Source: Candidatus Omnitrophota bacterium
Lineage (GTDB): Bacteria; Omnitrophota; Gorgyraeia; Duberdicusellales; 4484-171
Assembly: GCA_023227945.1 (NCBI GenBank)
Contig: JALOCC010000007.1
Coordinates: forward strand, 1-57,367
Length of the DNA: 57,367 nt
Reading direction: 5' to 3'
In this document: piece after piece, positions 37,414 to 45,799 of the stretch
Layout of the letters: every line of letters begins with the position of its first letter
How positions within the stretch are numbered: position 1 is the stretch's first letter
The notes under the pieces: model-generated
Database searches by the model: none
What the model saw: the letters and a program-made list of their open reading frames with translations, nothing else
What the model was told of the DNA's origin: nothing
Position numbers and translations under genes: made by a program

Positions 37414-38907
37414 TTATTTGCGTTTCAACGCGAGTTCTGCCGCATCAAGGCCGGAAATAAAACACGCATGCACGCCGGCACCCGGACGAGTCCAAGCGCC
37501 CGCAAGAAACAATCCTTTTATGCAAGTTTCCTGGCTTAGCCTGAATATTCCCGATTGTTTTACTGAATGAGCAAAACCATAGATTGCTCCTTCCGGAGAA
37601 AGTGTGTAGCGGTACATTGTCTTTGGGGTAGCAACTTCCATAAGTTCTATACGTTGAGATAGCCCGGGAAGCAATTTTTCTGCCCGTTTTATCAACTTAT
37701 CTGCAAGACTTTTTTTCTTTTGCCTATATTCTTCATCAGTCAATCCCTCCCAGTTTTTGTACGAATCAAATGTCATAATCAGAAGCGTTCCTTTACCCTG
37801 AGGAGCTAAAGATGAATCCAATTGCGCGTGGTCAACGATTTCAATAAGACAATTATCACGCTCTGCACTTATGCTGTCGCGAAAACTTTTATCATGGTCG
37901 TAGCTGGTATTTAAAGAAATCATAAAGTTACGCATTCCCAGCGTTTTAGCAGGTACGGTTAATCCTAAATATACCTGGAATACCGACACCGACTTCTCCA
38001 GGCTAGTTATCTCATTGCTGTATTTTTCTCTAATTCCCGCGTTGTCAATAAGTTCACTTAAAGTTTCAATCGCATTGGCATTGGAAATTATTGTTTTTGC
38101 GAAAAACTCCTCTCCTTTATCGGTAATAACACCTTTTACGCGATTTTTTTCGGTAACTATGGTTTTAACAGCTGTGTTATATTTTATTTCCGAGCCGTTT
38201 TCCTCTATCTTTTTCGCAATTTTCCTAAAAAGCTGACTGTAGCCGCCTTTTACATAGCAGGTTTTTTCGAAATAATAAGCCCGCAAAATAATCAGAAAAT
38301 AAAACGCAGAAAGCGCGCTTGGTGGCACACCGACAAATCTCCATAAATCCGCTATGATACTTTTAATTTTTTCATCTTTTAGATATTTACCAAGAAGCTC
38401 TGCTACGGTGAGGCTTGAAAGTTTTATAATTTCAGGATAAATCAATGGGCTTAAAATAAGTTGTAAAACGAGCGGTAATTTTGAAAGGCAAAAATTATCA
38501 AATTGCTTATAAAATTTATCCAACCGCAAAAAAAGCTTATCTATATTCTGGCATTCCTGAGGAAATTTTTCCTTCAGGAAATTCAGGAAGTTCTCTTTGC
38601 TGAAATCAACGACAAAATCATGCTCGGGATAGATTATGCGGCAGAAATCTTTAAGCTCAATGAAATCTACCATTTTATCGATACCGAATTCCTCAAGAAA
38701 ACTCCGAACCTCGCCATCAGGCCCGAGAGTGCCAATACAATGCATTGCGGATTCAAAAGTAAACCCTTTACGGGTAAAAGCTGTTGCGCAGCCGCCGGGT
38801 ATGGGTTGCCTTTCAATAACCAAAACCTTCTTCCCGCTCGCTGAAAGCTTAAGCGCCGCAGCAAGGCCGCCCACACCTGCACCGATAACTATCGCATCAT
38901 ATTTCAT
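37414..38907 (-). CDS. CrtI/CrtISO-like FAD oxidoreductase (copy 2)
   Basis: 497 residues. AIVIGAGVGGLAAALKLSAS, then GGCATAFTRKGFTFESAMHC, and C-terminal GLFLAGAWTRPGAGVHACF. Closer to carotenoid isomerase/retinol saturase-like proteins. It is a distant paralogue of the protein at 21599-23032. It lies 14 bases after an alpha/beta hydrolase gene and is probably co-transcribed with it. Substrate unknown; two such enzymes in one region without carotenoid synthase genes point to a shared non-carotenoid polyene or lipid substrate. Confidence 0.86.
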   Translation of the reverse strand: MKYDAIVIGAGVGGLAAALKLSASGKKVLVIERQPIPGGCATAFTRKGFTFESAMHCIGTLGPDGEVRSFLEEFGIDKMVDFIELKDFCRIIYPEHDFVVDFSKENFLNFLKEKFPQECQNIDKLFLRLDKFYKQFDNFCLSKLPLVLQLILSPLIYPEIIKLSSLTVAELLGKYLKDEKIKSIIADLWRFVGVPPSALSAFYFLIILRAYYFEKTCYVKGGYSQLFRKIAKKIEENGSEIKYNTAVKTIVTEKNRVKGVITDKGEEFFAKTIISNANAIETLSELIDNAGIREKYSNEITSLEKSVSVFQVYLGLTVPAKTLGMRNFMISLNTSYDHDKSFRDSISAERDNCLIEIVDHAQLDSSLAPQGKGTLLIMTFDSYKNWEGLTDEEYRQKKKSLADKLIKRAEKLLPGLSQRIELMEVATPKTMYRYTLSPEGAIYGFAHSVKQSGIFRLSQETCIKGLFLAGAWTRPGAGVHACFISGLDAAELALKRK

Positions 38908-38921
38908 TTGAATAAATATTT

Positions 38922-39752
38922 TTATAGCCTGGACATGAATTTTATCGTCTCACTGGCGACACGCTCTTTTTCCTTGTCAATTACAATCATGTGATAGGAA
39001 TCTTCAAGGACAATAAGCAACTTATCCGGTGAACCGATATTTTTAAATATGTACTTAGCATTCTTAAGGCTTGTCATATCGTCTTCTTTGGCATGCATTA
39101 TAAGGATAGGTGTTTTCACTTTAGGTAATTCTTTTTTTACGACTTTTGAAAATTTATGGTGCTGATAAAGGCTTGCCAACGGGAAAAAAGGGCTTCCGAA
39201 TAAAACGACTTTTTCATTCGGATTACTTTTCCCTGCGTTGCTGTAGAAAGCGTGAATTGTATTACGTAAACTTTCATCTCTAAGGCCGTAAGGTGGGTTT
39301 TCCCTTATATCGATTCTGTTACGAAAATAAGGTATGTGCCAGGCAAGCGGAAGCAAAACTTGGCCTTTATGCACTGCCCAGCCATCATAAAATAGCGTGG
39401 GAGCAAAGGCAATAATGCCGGCGACATCGCCAGGAAATTTTGATGCGAGATGTATGGAAACCAATGCGCCCATAGATAAACCTGCAACAAAGACTTTTTC
39501 GTGCTCGTTTTTAAGCAATTTAAAATCTTCAATGCATAAGGCGACGATTTCCTGCCAGGTAGCACGTTTAAGCTCCTCTAATGTTGAGCAGTGATGTGGA
39601 AGGGTATTACAAAGGACAGTGTATCCGGCTCGATTAAAGTATTTTGCCAGGTAACGCATTTCAGAAGGCGTACCGGTAATGCCGTGGATAAGCAGAATTG
39701 CGTTTTTTCCACCCTTGAGAAATATTTTATATTTTCCATTAGCAGGTTCCAT
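38922..39752 (-). CDS. Alpha/beta hydrolase, carboxylesterase/monoacylglycerol-lipase-like
   Basis: 276 residues. NAILLIHGITGTPSEMRYLA gives the oxyanion-hole region, VFVAGLSMGALVSIHLA carries the nucleophilic Ser, PILIMHAKEDDMTSL carries the Asp, and EDSYHMIVID the catalytic His. Similar to Est30-type carboxylesterases. Immediately upstream of the CrtI-like gene in the same direction, so a lipid ester substrate is reasonable. The ATG precedes an acidic Gly-containing start (MEPANGKYKIFLKGG). Confidence 0.9.
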   Translation of the reverse strand: MEPANGKYKIFLKGGKNAILLIHGITGTPSEMRYLAKYFNRAGYTVLCNTLPHHCSTLEELKRATWQEIVALCIEDFKLLKNEHEKVFVAGLSMGALVSIHLASKFPGDVAGIIAFAPTLFYDGWAVHKGQVLLPLAWHIPYFRNRIDIRENPPYGLRDESLRNTIHAFYSNAGKSNPNEKVVLFGSPFFPLASLYQHHKFSKVVKKELPKVKTPILIMHAKEDDMTSLKNAKYIFKNIGSPDKLLIVLEDSYHMIVIDKEKERVASETIKFMSRL

Positions 39753-39800
39753 ATGAATTTTTGTATTATATCATATATTTTCTTTCCATAAAGCCCTTAT

Positions 39801-39920
39801 TAAAAGCTTTCAGCTTTCAGATATCAGGTATCAGCCGCCCTTCAAGGGCGCCCCTTAGGGGAACTGTAGGCTGACGACTGCTGGCCAGAGGGCCGTGGTT
39901 TGGCTTTTCCTTTTAGCCAA
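39801..39920. repeat. Cluster of short perfect hairpins
   Basis: CGCCCTT-C-AAGGGCG (39836-39850), CCCCTTAGGGG (39851-39861), GGCCAGAGGGCC (39883-39894) and TTGGCTTTTCCTTTTAGCCAA (39900-39920) follow each other; a TTTCAGCTTTCAG motif precedes them. No gene is visible in the 234 bases before the acyltransferase. Confidence 0.6.
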
Positions 39921-39986
39921 AGCCAATGACTAAAAGCTTTGATAGATTATATTGTAATTAATAATCGATTTGATATACTAACGTTT

Positions 39987-41147
39987 ATGCAAGAAACCAA
40001 TTCACCGCTTACCTTCGCAATAGTTGATACGATAAACACGATACCTCAAAAAGACTGGGAAAGGCTTTCTCCTAAAGACACAATCGAAAATTATGGCTAC
40101 CACAAAACGCTCGAAGAATCCCGCCTCAAAGAATTTTCAATATTTTACCTTACGGCAAAACGAAACAATGCCCTAGTTGCAATAATCCCCTTCTTTACCA
40201 TGGATTTCTCGCTAACAACGCTCATCCGCGGGCCGCTTCAGCGGGTAATTTTTTTCATCCGCAAATTCTTCAAGCGGTTTTTGATGGTACGCCTGGCCTT
40301 TATTGGGAGCCCGACCGCGGAAGAACTTTATATCGGGATATCGAATGAAGAAAACAAAACAGATATTTTTTCAAAAGCATTAAGTAAGCTTTATGAGGTG
40401 AGCCGCGCGAAAAGGATAAAGACGGTAATAATTTACAACTTAACCAATAAGCATAATGAACTTCGTGAATATCTGCACAGCAACGGATTTACGATGATGG
40501 AAGACCTTCCGACAACGCGCCTTGAAATAAAAGAAAAGAGCCTTGAAGGCTACATAAATAATTTGGGCCCAAGCACCAGAAAAGACGTAAGGAGAAAACT
40601 TCGTAAATCTGCCGAGCTGACAAAACTGGAAACGGAAGTAACCGATAATATTGATAATATAATTGATGAAGTTTATCAATTATACATGAATAATTTTAAC
40701 GACTCTGACATACGCTTTGAAATACTGACACCGGATTTTTTTCTGAATATCTGCCGCAATATGCCATCCATCGCAAAGTATTTCATTACCCGAAATGATG
40801 GTAAAATTGTTGCTTTTAATTTATGTTTTATAAAAGGAGATACCTGTATAGATAAATTTATCGGCTTTGATTACTCAATCGCCCTCAAATATAATCTTTA
40901 CTATACTACTTTTGCCCACAACATCGGCTGGTGCATTAAAAATGATATTCGTTTTTACCAACTCGGGCAAGGTGACTACGATGCTAAAATACGCCTAGGC
41001 GCTGCCCTAATTCCTCTGTCGATATATGTCAAAAGCTTTAACCCCGTGCTTAATCTTTTAATGAAACCTATCATCAAACTAATAGAACCTCAGAAATTTG
41101 ATCCTGCCTTGAGGAACCTTGAGAAATATAAAAATTTGAGGAAGTAA
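39987..41147 (+). CDS. GNAT-like acyltransferase (FemAB/BioF2-type)
   Basis: 386 residues from MQETNSPLTFAIVDTINTIP; the frame opens earlier with TTG but that part is unlike a protein start. Two GNAT-type halves: the N-terminal half with IPQKDWERLSPKD, and the C-terminal half with LGPSTRKDVRRKLRKSAELT and YQLGQGDYDAKIRLGA, a pattern of the Acetyltransf_6 family. Relatives transfer acyl or aminoacyl groups to sugars, peptidoglycan or lipids. It has no close neighbours in the same direction. Confidence 0.78.
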   Translation: MQETNSPLTFAIVDTINTIPQKDWERLSPKDTIENYGYHKTLEESRLKEFSIFYLTAKRNNALVAIIPFFTMDFSLTTLIRGPLQRVIFFIRKFFKRFLMVRLAFIGSPTAEELYIGISNEENKTDIFSKALSKLYEVSRAKRIKTVIIYNLTNKHNELREYLHSNGFTMMEDLPTTRLEIKEKSLEGYINNLGPSTRKDVRRKLRKSAELTKLETEVTDNIDNIIDEVYQLYMNNFNDSDIRFEILTPDFFLNICRNMPSIAKYFITRNDGKIVAFNLCFIKGDTCIDKFIGFDYSIALKYNLYYTTFAHNIGWCIKNDIRFYQLGQGDYDAKIRLGAALIPLSIYVKSFNPVLNLLMKPIIKLIEPQKFDPALRNLEKYKNLRK

Positions 41148-41175
41148 CGTCTGGTTTTAAGTATTCTAGAAGGTA

Positions 41176-41311
41176 AGGTTGTGTCAAACGGTTGCGGTTG
41201 CGCAGCTCATATCGGTTGCGTTAAGCGTTGTTCGTTTTTATGCTTTTTATTACGCAACCGATAGACGAATGGCGAAACGAGCAGCGTAACCGCAACCGTA
41301 TAACGCAACCT
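41176..41311. repeat. Gene-less fold-back of the GGTTGCG family
   Basis: Left arm AAACGGTTGCGGTTGCGCAG then CTCATATCGGTTGCG. Right arm CGCAACCGATAGACGAATGG, CGAAACGAGCAGCG and TAACCGCAACCGTATAACGC. The right arm nearly equals the right arm of the cassette at 15507-15564. A 30-base spacer replaces the gene. It also lies between convergent genes and could terminate both. Confidence 0.75.
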
Positions 41312-41324
41312 ATAGACTTTACTG

Positions 41325-42290
41325 CTATTTGAGAAACAAATCAAGAATTTTTAAATTAGTAGTTTCGTTTACGGAAACGATTTTGGACGGTTCAATCTCC
41401 TCTGCGGTTTGTTTCGGATGGTCTAGCGATGAGAGAAATCTTTTTAAGGGATTTTTAATCATAATTGGCGAATACTCTCCGGTAATATCCATACCAACCA
41501 CATTCTTCTCTTCTTTTATTATTGAAAGCGCATTGAGCAGCCAATCAATGGGCACAGAGCCTTGCTCCCAATTTGTTAATGCGTAAGCGCTTGATAAACA
41601 ATCTTTATCAATGCTTATATATACGTCGTTTACCGGCATATTTTTTAGTAATTCTTTTATAAAGCTAACGCTTTTTTCTTTAAGGCTAGCCCAACACAGG
41701 GTTGAACCAAAAATACCCCGTTTAACCGTAAAGCAGTTAGTATCTTTGAAATAACGAAAATATACCTGCGAAGAATCTTTTTCATAAGGGAAAATTTCCA
41801 GTTTCCCGCTTTTTACGCTTTTAAGATATGCAGTAACCAAACCACGGGCCGATAAATCATCTGAGGAAGGCCCGAGTAAAATTATTTTTTCGATATTTTC
41901 CATTTTACTTACCTCTGCAATCCATGAGCCACAACTTACACAAGGAGAAAACCCATCCCAGTCAGGATGATGGTCAAATACAATTACTCCCAGCGGTTTT
42001 TTGAAAAAAGACAATAGCACGCTTGAAATATGATGAAAATCGCCTGATCCGTAAAGCGTTATTGAATTATGCGAAGAATTTTCGAGCCGTTCCCGTATTC
42101 TGGCTAAAGTTTTTTTAGTCGCCAGATACCGGCAGGAAGGTGAAATATCTCTTAAATCAATTACTTGAACAGAATATGGGGGGTTTGCATATCTATCAAG
42201 AAGGTTAGTTTGGGCTAAAACACTTCCGTCAAAATCCAGTATACGTATTGAATTTGCGCAAAGGCCGGTTTCAGGCACAGAACACTTCAT
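41325..42290 (-). CDS. Ureohydrolase (arginase/agmatinase)-superfamily protein
   Basis: 321 residues. Metal-ligand motifs are recognisable: GSGDFHHISSVL, FDHHPDWDGFSP and SIDKDCLSSAYALTNWEQG, corresponding to the GGDH, DxHxD and SxDxD motifs of arginases. The spacing is unusual and the protein starts with Cys-rich CSVPETGLC, so the substrate may not be arginine or agmatine. It is followed, on the same strand, by aminotransferase and HAD genes. Confidence 0.75.
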   Translation of the reverse strand: MKCSVPETGLCANSIRILDFDGSVLAQTNLLDRYANPPYSVQVIDLRDISPSCRYLATKKTLARIRERLENSSHNSITLYGSGDFHHISSVLLSFFKKPLGVIVFDHHPDWDGFSPCVSCGSWIAEVSKMENIEKIILLGPSSDDLSARGLVTAYLKSVKSGKLEIFPYEKDSSQVYFRYFKDTNCFTVKRGIFGSTLCWASLKEKSVSFIKELLKNMPVNDVYISIDKDCLSSAYALTNWEQGSVPIDWLLNALSIIKEEKNVVGMDITGEYSPIMIKNPLKRFLSSLDHPKQTAEEIEPSKIVSVNETTNLKILDLFLK

Positions 42291-42326
42291 GGTTATGCTT
42301 TTACTGGTCTTTGAAAAGTATTTTTA

Positions 42327-42407
42327 GCACAGATTTACGCAGATGATTATTTTGCAATACGTCTATCGGTTGCGGCTATCTGCATTACATCCACGAATAT
42401 CTACATT
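42327..42407. repeat. Mixed fragments of two repeat families
   Basis: AGCACAGATTTACGCAGATG, then TATCGGTTGCGGCTATCTGC and CCACGAATATCTAC. Pieces of the CAGATTTACGCAGATGAT and GGTTGCG families are placed side by side in the 156-base gap before the aminotransferase gene. No complete inverted repeat was traced. Confidence 0.45.
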
Positions 42408-42446
42408 AAAAAAAAGGCTTTTTAAGACTTTTTTAAAATAAACGGG

Positions 42447-43841
42447 TTATGCCTTAAGTGCTTTTATGAGTGCTTCTTCGAAGAGCTCAAGTGCTAGGTC
42501 AATTTCACGATTGGACATATAAAATGACGGCGCAAGAGTAAATACATTCTTATAATACCCTCCGACATCAAGTATCAGGCCGCGGCGTTTGCCTTGAGCT
42601 GATAATTTTCCGCTTAAACCGTTTTCACAGATTTTATCAGTAAGGGCGCGGCTTGGGGTGAATCCGTCTGCCTCGCATATTTCAACCCGCAACGCCAAGC
42701 CTATGCCATCTACGTCGCCGATGTTAGGATATTTTTTTTGCAAAGCTTTAAACTGTTTTACGAAATAATTTCCTTTCTGATTAATACTTGTTGCGAAATC
42801 AGAATCTTCGATAATCTTTAATGTTTCAAGCCCAACAGCGGTACCGAGAGTATTGGAAGAAAATGTTGAATGAGTTGAACCAGGAGGAAAAACACCAGGC
42901 GATATTAACTTTTCCTTAGCCCATATTCCGCCTAAAGGGTTAAGCCCGTTAGTTAAGGCTTTGCCGAATGCCATAATATCCGGGGTAATGCCGAAATTTT
43001 CTACTGCCCAGAATTTACCTGTCCGGTAAAAACCCATTTGTATTTCATCATCAACCAATAATATTTTATACCTGTCCAGAATTTTCTTAAGCTCCTTAAA
43101 ATAATCCTTTGGCGGGATGATATAACCCCCTGTTCCCTGAATAGCTTCTATGTAAAATGCTGTAAATTCACATTCGTCTCCTTTTGAATCATAAATAGAA
43201 TAATACTCCGACTCAAAAAGTTTTTCGAATTGCCTAACGCAATATAAACCGCAGGTATCTTTACCTTTTCCATAAAAACACCGAAAGCAATACGGGTATG
43301 GCACAAAATGCGCGCGGTTTGCGAAATGCCCAAAGTGGCGCCGGTACCGGTAACTTGAGGTGATAGAACTTGCCTCAAGAGTCCTTCCGTGATAACTGCC
43401 AAAAAATGCAAATACTAAATTTTTCCCTGTTGTATTTCGTATCAATTTCATCGAATCCTCAATGGCCGATGCACCGCCTACGCTAAAATGCACTCTTCCC
43501 TTGGCATCAAATTTTTTTTCATTAAGCTGGCATAATTTGGTAGCAAGCTCGATTTTTTCTTTGTGCAGATACTGGCAAGCAAGCTGAGGAAGTTTATCGA
43601 TTTGCTTTTTTAGAACCGAGTTTAAGCGTTCATTGCCGTAACCAAAATTTGCGGCAGAATACCACATTTGTAAATCAAGGTATTCTACATTTTTATCATC
43701 GTATAAATACGGGCCCCGGGCGCGTTCGAATATTTTTGGCTGTTTAGAATAATGGACAGTATCGCCCCATGAACAATATTTTTCTTCTAATTTCAAAAGT
43801 TCGCTTTGCGAGTTTGATGAAACTTTCTTTTTCTTAGTCAT
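42447..43841 (-). CDS. Class-III PLP aminotransferase
   Basis: 464 residues. Family features: FFGSYHGRTLEASSITSSYR, LLVDDEIQMGFYRTGKFWA (Asp contacting the PLP nitrogen), MAFGKALTNGLNPLGGIWA with the PLP lysine, and THSTFSSNTLGTAVGLETL. Resembles 4-aminobutyrate/acetylornithine-type enzymes that act on terminal amines. A Cys-rich insert (YPYCFRCFYGKGKDTCGLYC, about 178-197) is frequent in a subset of these proteins. The ATG overlaps the upstream HAD stop by one base. Confidence 0.92.
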   Translation of the reverse strand: MTKKKKVSSNSQSELLKLEEKYCSWGDTVHYSKQPKIFERARGPYLYDDKNVEYLDLQMWYSAANFGYGNERLNSVLKKQIDKLPQLACQYLHKEKIELATKLCQLNEKKFDAKGRVHFSVGGASAIEDSMKLIRNTTGKNLVFAFFGSYHGRTLEASSITSSYRYRRHFGHFANRAHFVPYPYCFRCFYGKGKDTCGLYCVRQFEKLFESEYYSIYDSKGDECEFTAFYIEAIQGTGGYIIPPKDYFKELKKILDRYKILLVDDEIQMGFYRTGKFWAVENFGITPDIMAFGKALTNGLNPLGGIWAKEKLISPGVFPPGSTHSTFSSNTLGTAVGLETLKIIEDSDFATSINQKGNYFVKQFKALQKKYPNIGDVDGIGLALRVEICEADGFTPSRALTDKICENGLSGKLSAQGKRRGLILDVGGYYKNVFTLAPSFYMSNREIDLALELFEEALIKALKA

Positions 43842-44584
43842 TACGCAATCTCCTTTAGATAATTATACACAACCGCTAAAGTATCGAATTCGATACATTT
43901 TTTATTTTGTTTCTTAAAGTGCTTAAGCAAACTTGCTTTGGCAAATACAATATCCGCATAGCCTGCGGCACAAATATCCGAAAGGCCGTCTCCGATATAG
44001 ATAGTAATTTTATCTTTAATATCGGCTTTGCGCAAGTGGCTTTTCTTGCAATTTGCGCATTTCGGGCAACGCTTGTTGAAATGCGGAAATTCGAGAACCA
44101 ATTTATCGTTATTGAGTTTTAATCGGTTTGAATATATCTTTATTCCTCTTATGTTGTTGTTCTTTAAAATATTATTAATAATAAAAGAAGAACTGTCGCT
44201 GACTATATAAACCGAAGCTTTGCGGCGTTTAAGGAGCGCGAGTATTTTAGGGAAATATTTATCGATTTTTATTGTCGAAAGGTAACGGATGAAGGCGTCT
44301 TTTTTAATTCTTACTTGGGCAAACTGGCCCTTAAGGCATTCCTTAGAGCCGATTTTCCCACGTTTCCAATCTTCCTCAATTTTACGCCATTTTTCATTTA
44401 TAGAAAAACGCTCTACTATATCATCTATAACATCAAGCGGGGTAATCGTATTATCAAAATCAAAGAAAACAGCACATTTTGATAATGTTAGCTTACGATT
44501 ATTTTCGTGGTTTTTTTGGACGGGGTAAACTGTGCCAGTTTCTGAACTGTCCTCGCTCTCTTCTGGGCAAATTCTATTTATCAT
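43841..44584 (-). CDS. HAD-superfamily phosphatase, MtnX/SerB-like
   Basis: 247 residues. Nucleophile motif CAVFFDFDNTITPLDVIDDI (about 37-56), SDSSSFIINNIL (motif II), and GDGLSDICAAGYADIVFAKA (motif IV). A Cys-rich strap (KRCPKCANCKKSH) recalls MtnX of the methionine salvage pathway and related phosphoserine phosphatase-type enzymes. It is translationally coupled to the class-III aminotransferase. The 30 N-terminal residues before the domain are acidic and may not all be translated. Confidence 0.85.
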   Translation of the reverse strand: MINRICPEESEDSSETGTVYPVQKNHENNRKLTLSKCAVFFDFDNTITPLDVIDDIVERFSINEKWRKIEEDWKRGKIGSKECLKGQFAQVRIKKDAFIRYLSTIKIDKYFPKILALLKRRKASVYIVSDSSSFIINNILKNNNIRGIKIYSNRLKLNNDKLVLEFPHFNKRCPKCANCKKSHLRKADIKDKITIYIGDGLSDICAAGYADIVFAKASLLKHFKKQNKKCIEFDTLAVVYNYLKEIA

Positions 44585-44591
44585 TGTTCCC

Positions 44592-44654
44592 TTTGCTAAA
44601 TGCTACCGCCATGGCCGTAGCAAATACGAAGCGGAGCGCGCCCTTCGCGGGGCT
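44592..44654. repeat. Two GC-rich hairpins between HAD and ManA genes
   Basis: TTTGCTA...TAGCAAA with inner GCTAC / GTAGC and a central GCCATGGC, followed by GGAGC-GCGCCCTTCGCGG-GGCTCC. The 82-base intergenic gap consists largely of these structures. The second has the TTC centre of the palindrome class noted elsewhere. Confidence 0.5.
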
Positions 44655-44666
44655 CCAGGCAAAGCT

Positions 44667-45794
44667 TTAACTTTCACCGTTTCCGCCTGGAATTTTCATG
44701 CTGATACGCAGCGCGCAATTGCTATTTTCACGATCTAGCCCGCGAATTCTGTAGCTGCCGGCTTTAGAGGGAATAAGAATTGACCTTCCTTTACTTAAAT
44801 TAACAACCCAATCATTGCTTAAAGATACAATTTCAAGCAAGCCTTCAATCCCCATTAATACTTCAAAGGTACCACGGCTATCAATTTTAACCGGCTCACT
44901 TGCCGCTGAATCAGCGCTTAACCGCTCAACTCTTAAAGCGTTATGCGTCTTAACAATATCAAGCCCGCGCGCTTCTGTTGGCTGCCACAAGCCCCGGCAC
45001 TCCTTTTCCAATCGGACACCTTGCCCGCGGTTATAATCAATAGATGCCAAGCCTTTCTTAATGTGAGTAGGCCGGTGCCTTCGAAAATCATACATGCGAT
45101 AAGTCAAATCACTGGACTCGGTAATCTCTACTGCTATTGAACCACCTGTCCAGCAGTGAAGAACGCCAGATGGTATGCGGTAAATTTCACCGGGTCTAAC
45201 ATAAATCTTATGCGATAAATCAAGTATATTTTCTTCCTTGTCAATTGCTTCCTCAAACGCCTTGCGTGTTACCCCGTCTTTTAATCCCAGGTATAATGCG
45301 CTTTCTGCGTCTTCATGTAAATCCAAAACTATGAAAACTTCTTCTTTGCCCGGGTCATCTTCCCCTAAAGCCTTAGCTGATGCAGCTGATGGATGAAGAT
45401 GTGCTGACATATGTTTATGCACATCAACAAATTTAACCAGGATAGGAAAATCCTGGCCAAAGTGCTCGATGACAGCTTCGCCCAGAATTAAACCAGCCAA
45501 ATGCCTGTTTTTAAGCAAATCCATAAAAGTAAAAATACTGCCATTTGGCATCATAACGCGCGAAGGATATTTTTTGTGGCCGGAAATCTCCCAGGACTCA
45601 GCTGCAATGCGGCTATTTTCGTCGTAAGGCAACCCCTTCATATCGTAAAGATGATATCCACCCCACATGTAATCAGCAAAATTACCTTCAATAAATTTAA
45701 TCGGCTGCTTTGTGAGAAAATCAATTTCTTCAATGCTTAGAGTAGGCGCCTGCGCAAGGCTTGCGTTAACGGAGTTGTTTTTGTTAATGTTCAT
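44667..45794 (-). CDS. manA: Class-I mannose-6-phosphate isomerase
   Basis: 375 residues. Interconverts mannose 6-phosphate and fructose 6-phosphate for GDP-sugar synthesis. Zinc-site segments are visible: DVHKHMSAHLHPSAASAKAL, KEEVFIVLD, and the IPSGVLHCWTGG region with the later metal His. It lies five bases after the RmlD-like fusion gene, so the two are co-expressed, consistent with a sugar-nucleotide role for both. Confidence 0.88.
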   Translation of the reverse strand: MNINKNNSVNASLAQAPTLSIEEIDFLTKQPIKFIEGNFADYMWGGYHLYDMKGLPYDENSRIAAESWEISGHKKYPSRVMMPNGSIFTFMDLLKNRHLAGLILGEAVIEHFGQDFPILVKFVDVHKHMSAHLHPSAASAKALGEDDPGKEEVFIVLDLHEDAESALYLGLKDGVTRKAFEEAIDKEENILDLSHKIYVRPGEIYRIPSGVLHCWTGGSIAVEITESSDLTYRMYDFRRHRPTHIKKGLASIDYNRGQGVRLEKECRGLWQPTEARGLDIVKTHNALRVERLSADSAASEPVKIDSRGTFEVLMGIEGLLEIVSLSNDWVVNLSKGRSILIPSKAGSYRIRGLDRENSNCALRISMKIPGGNGES

Positions 45795-45799
45795 ATTTT

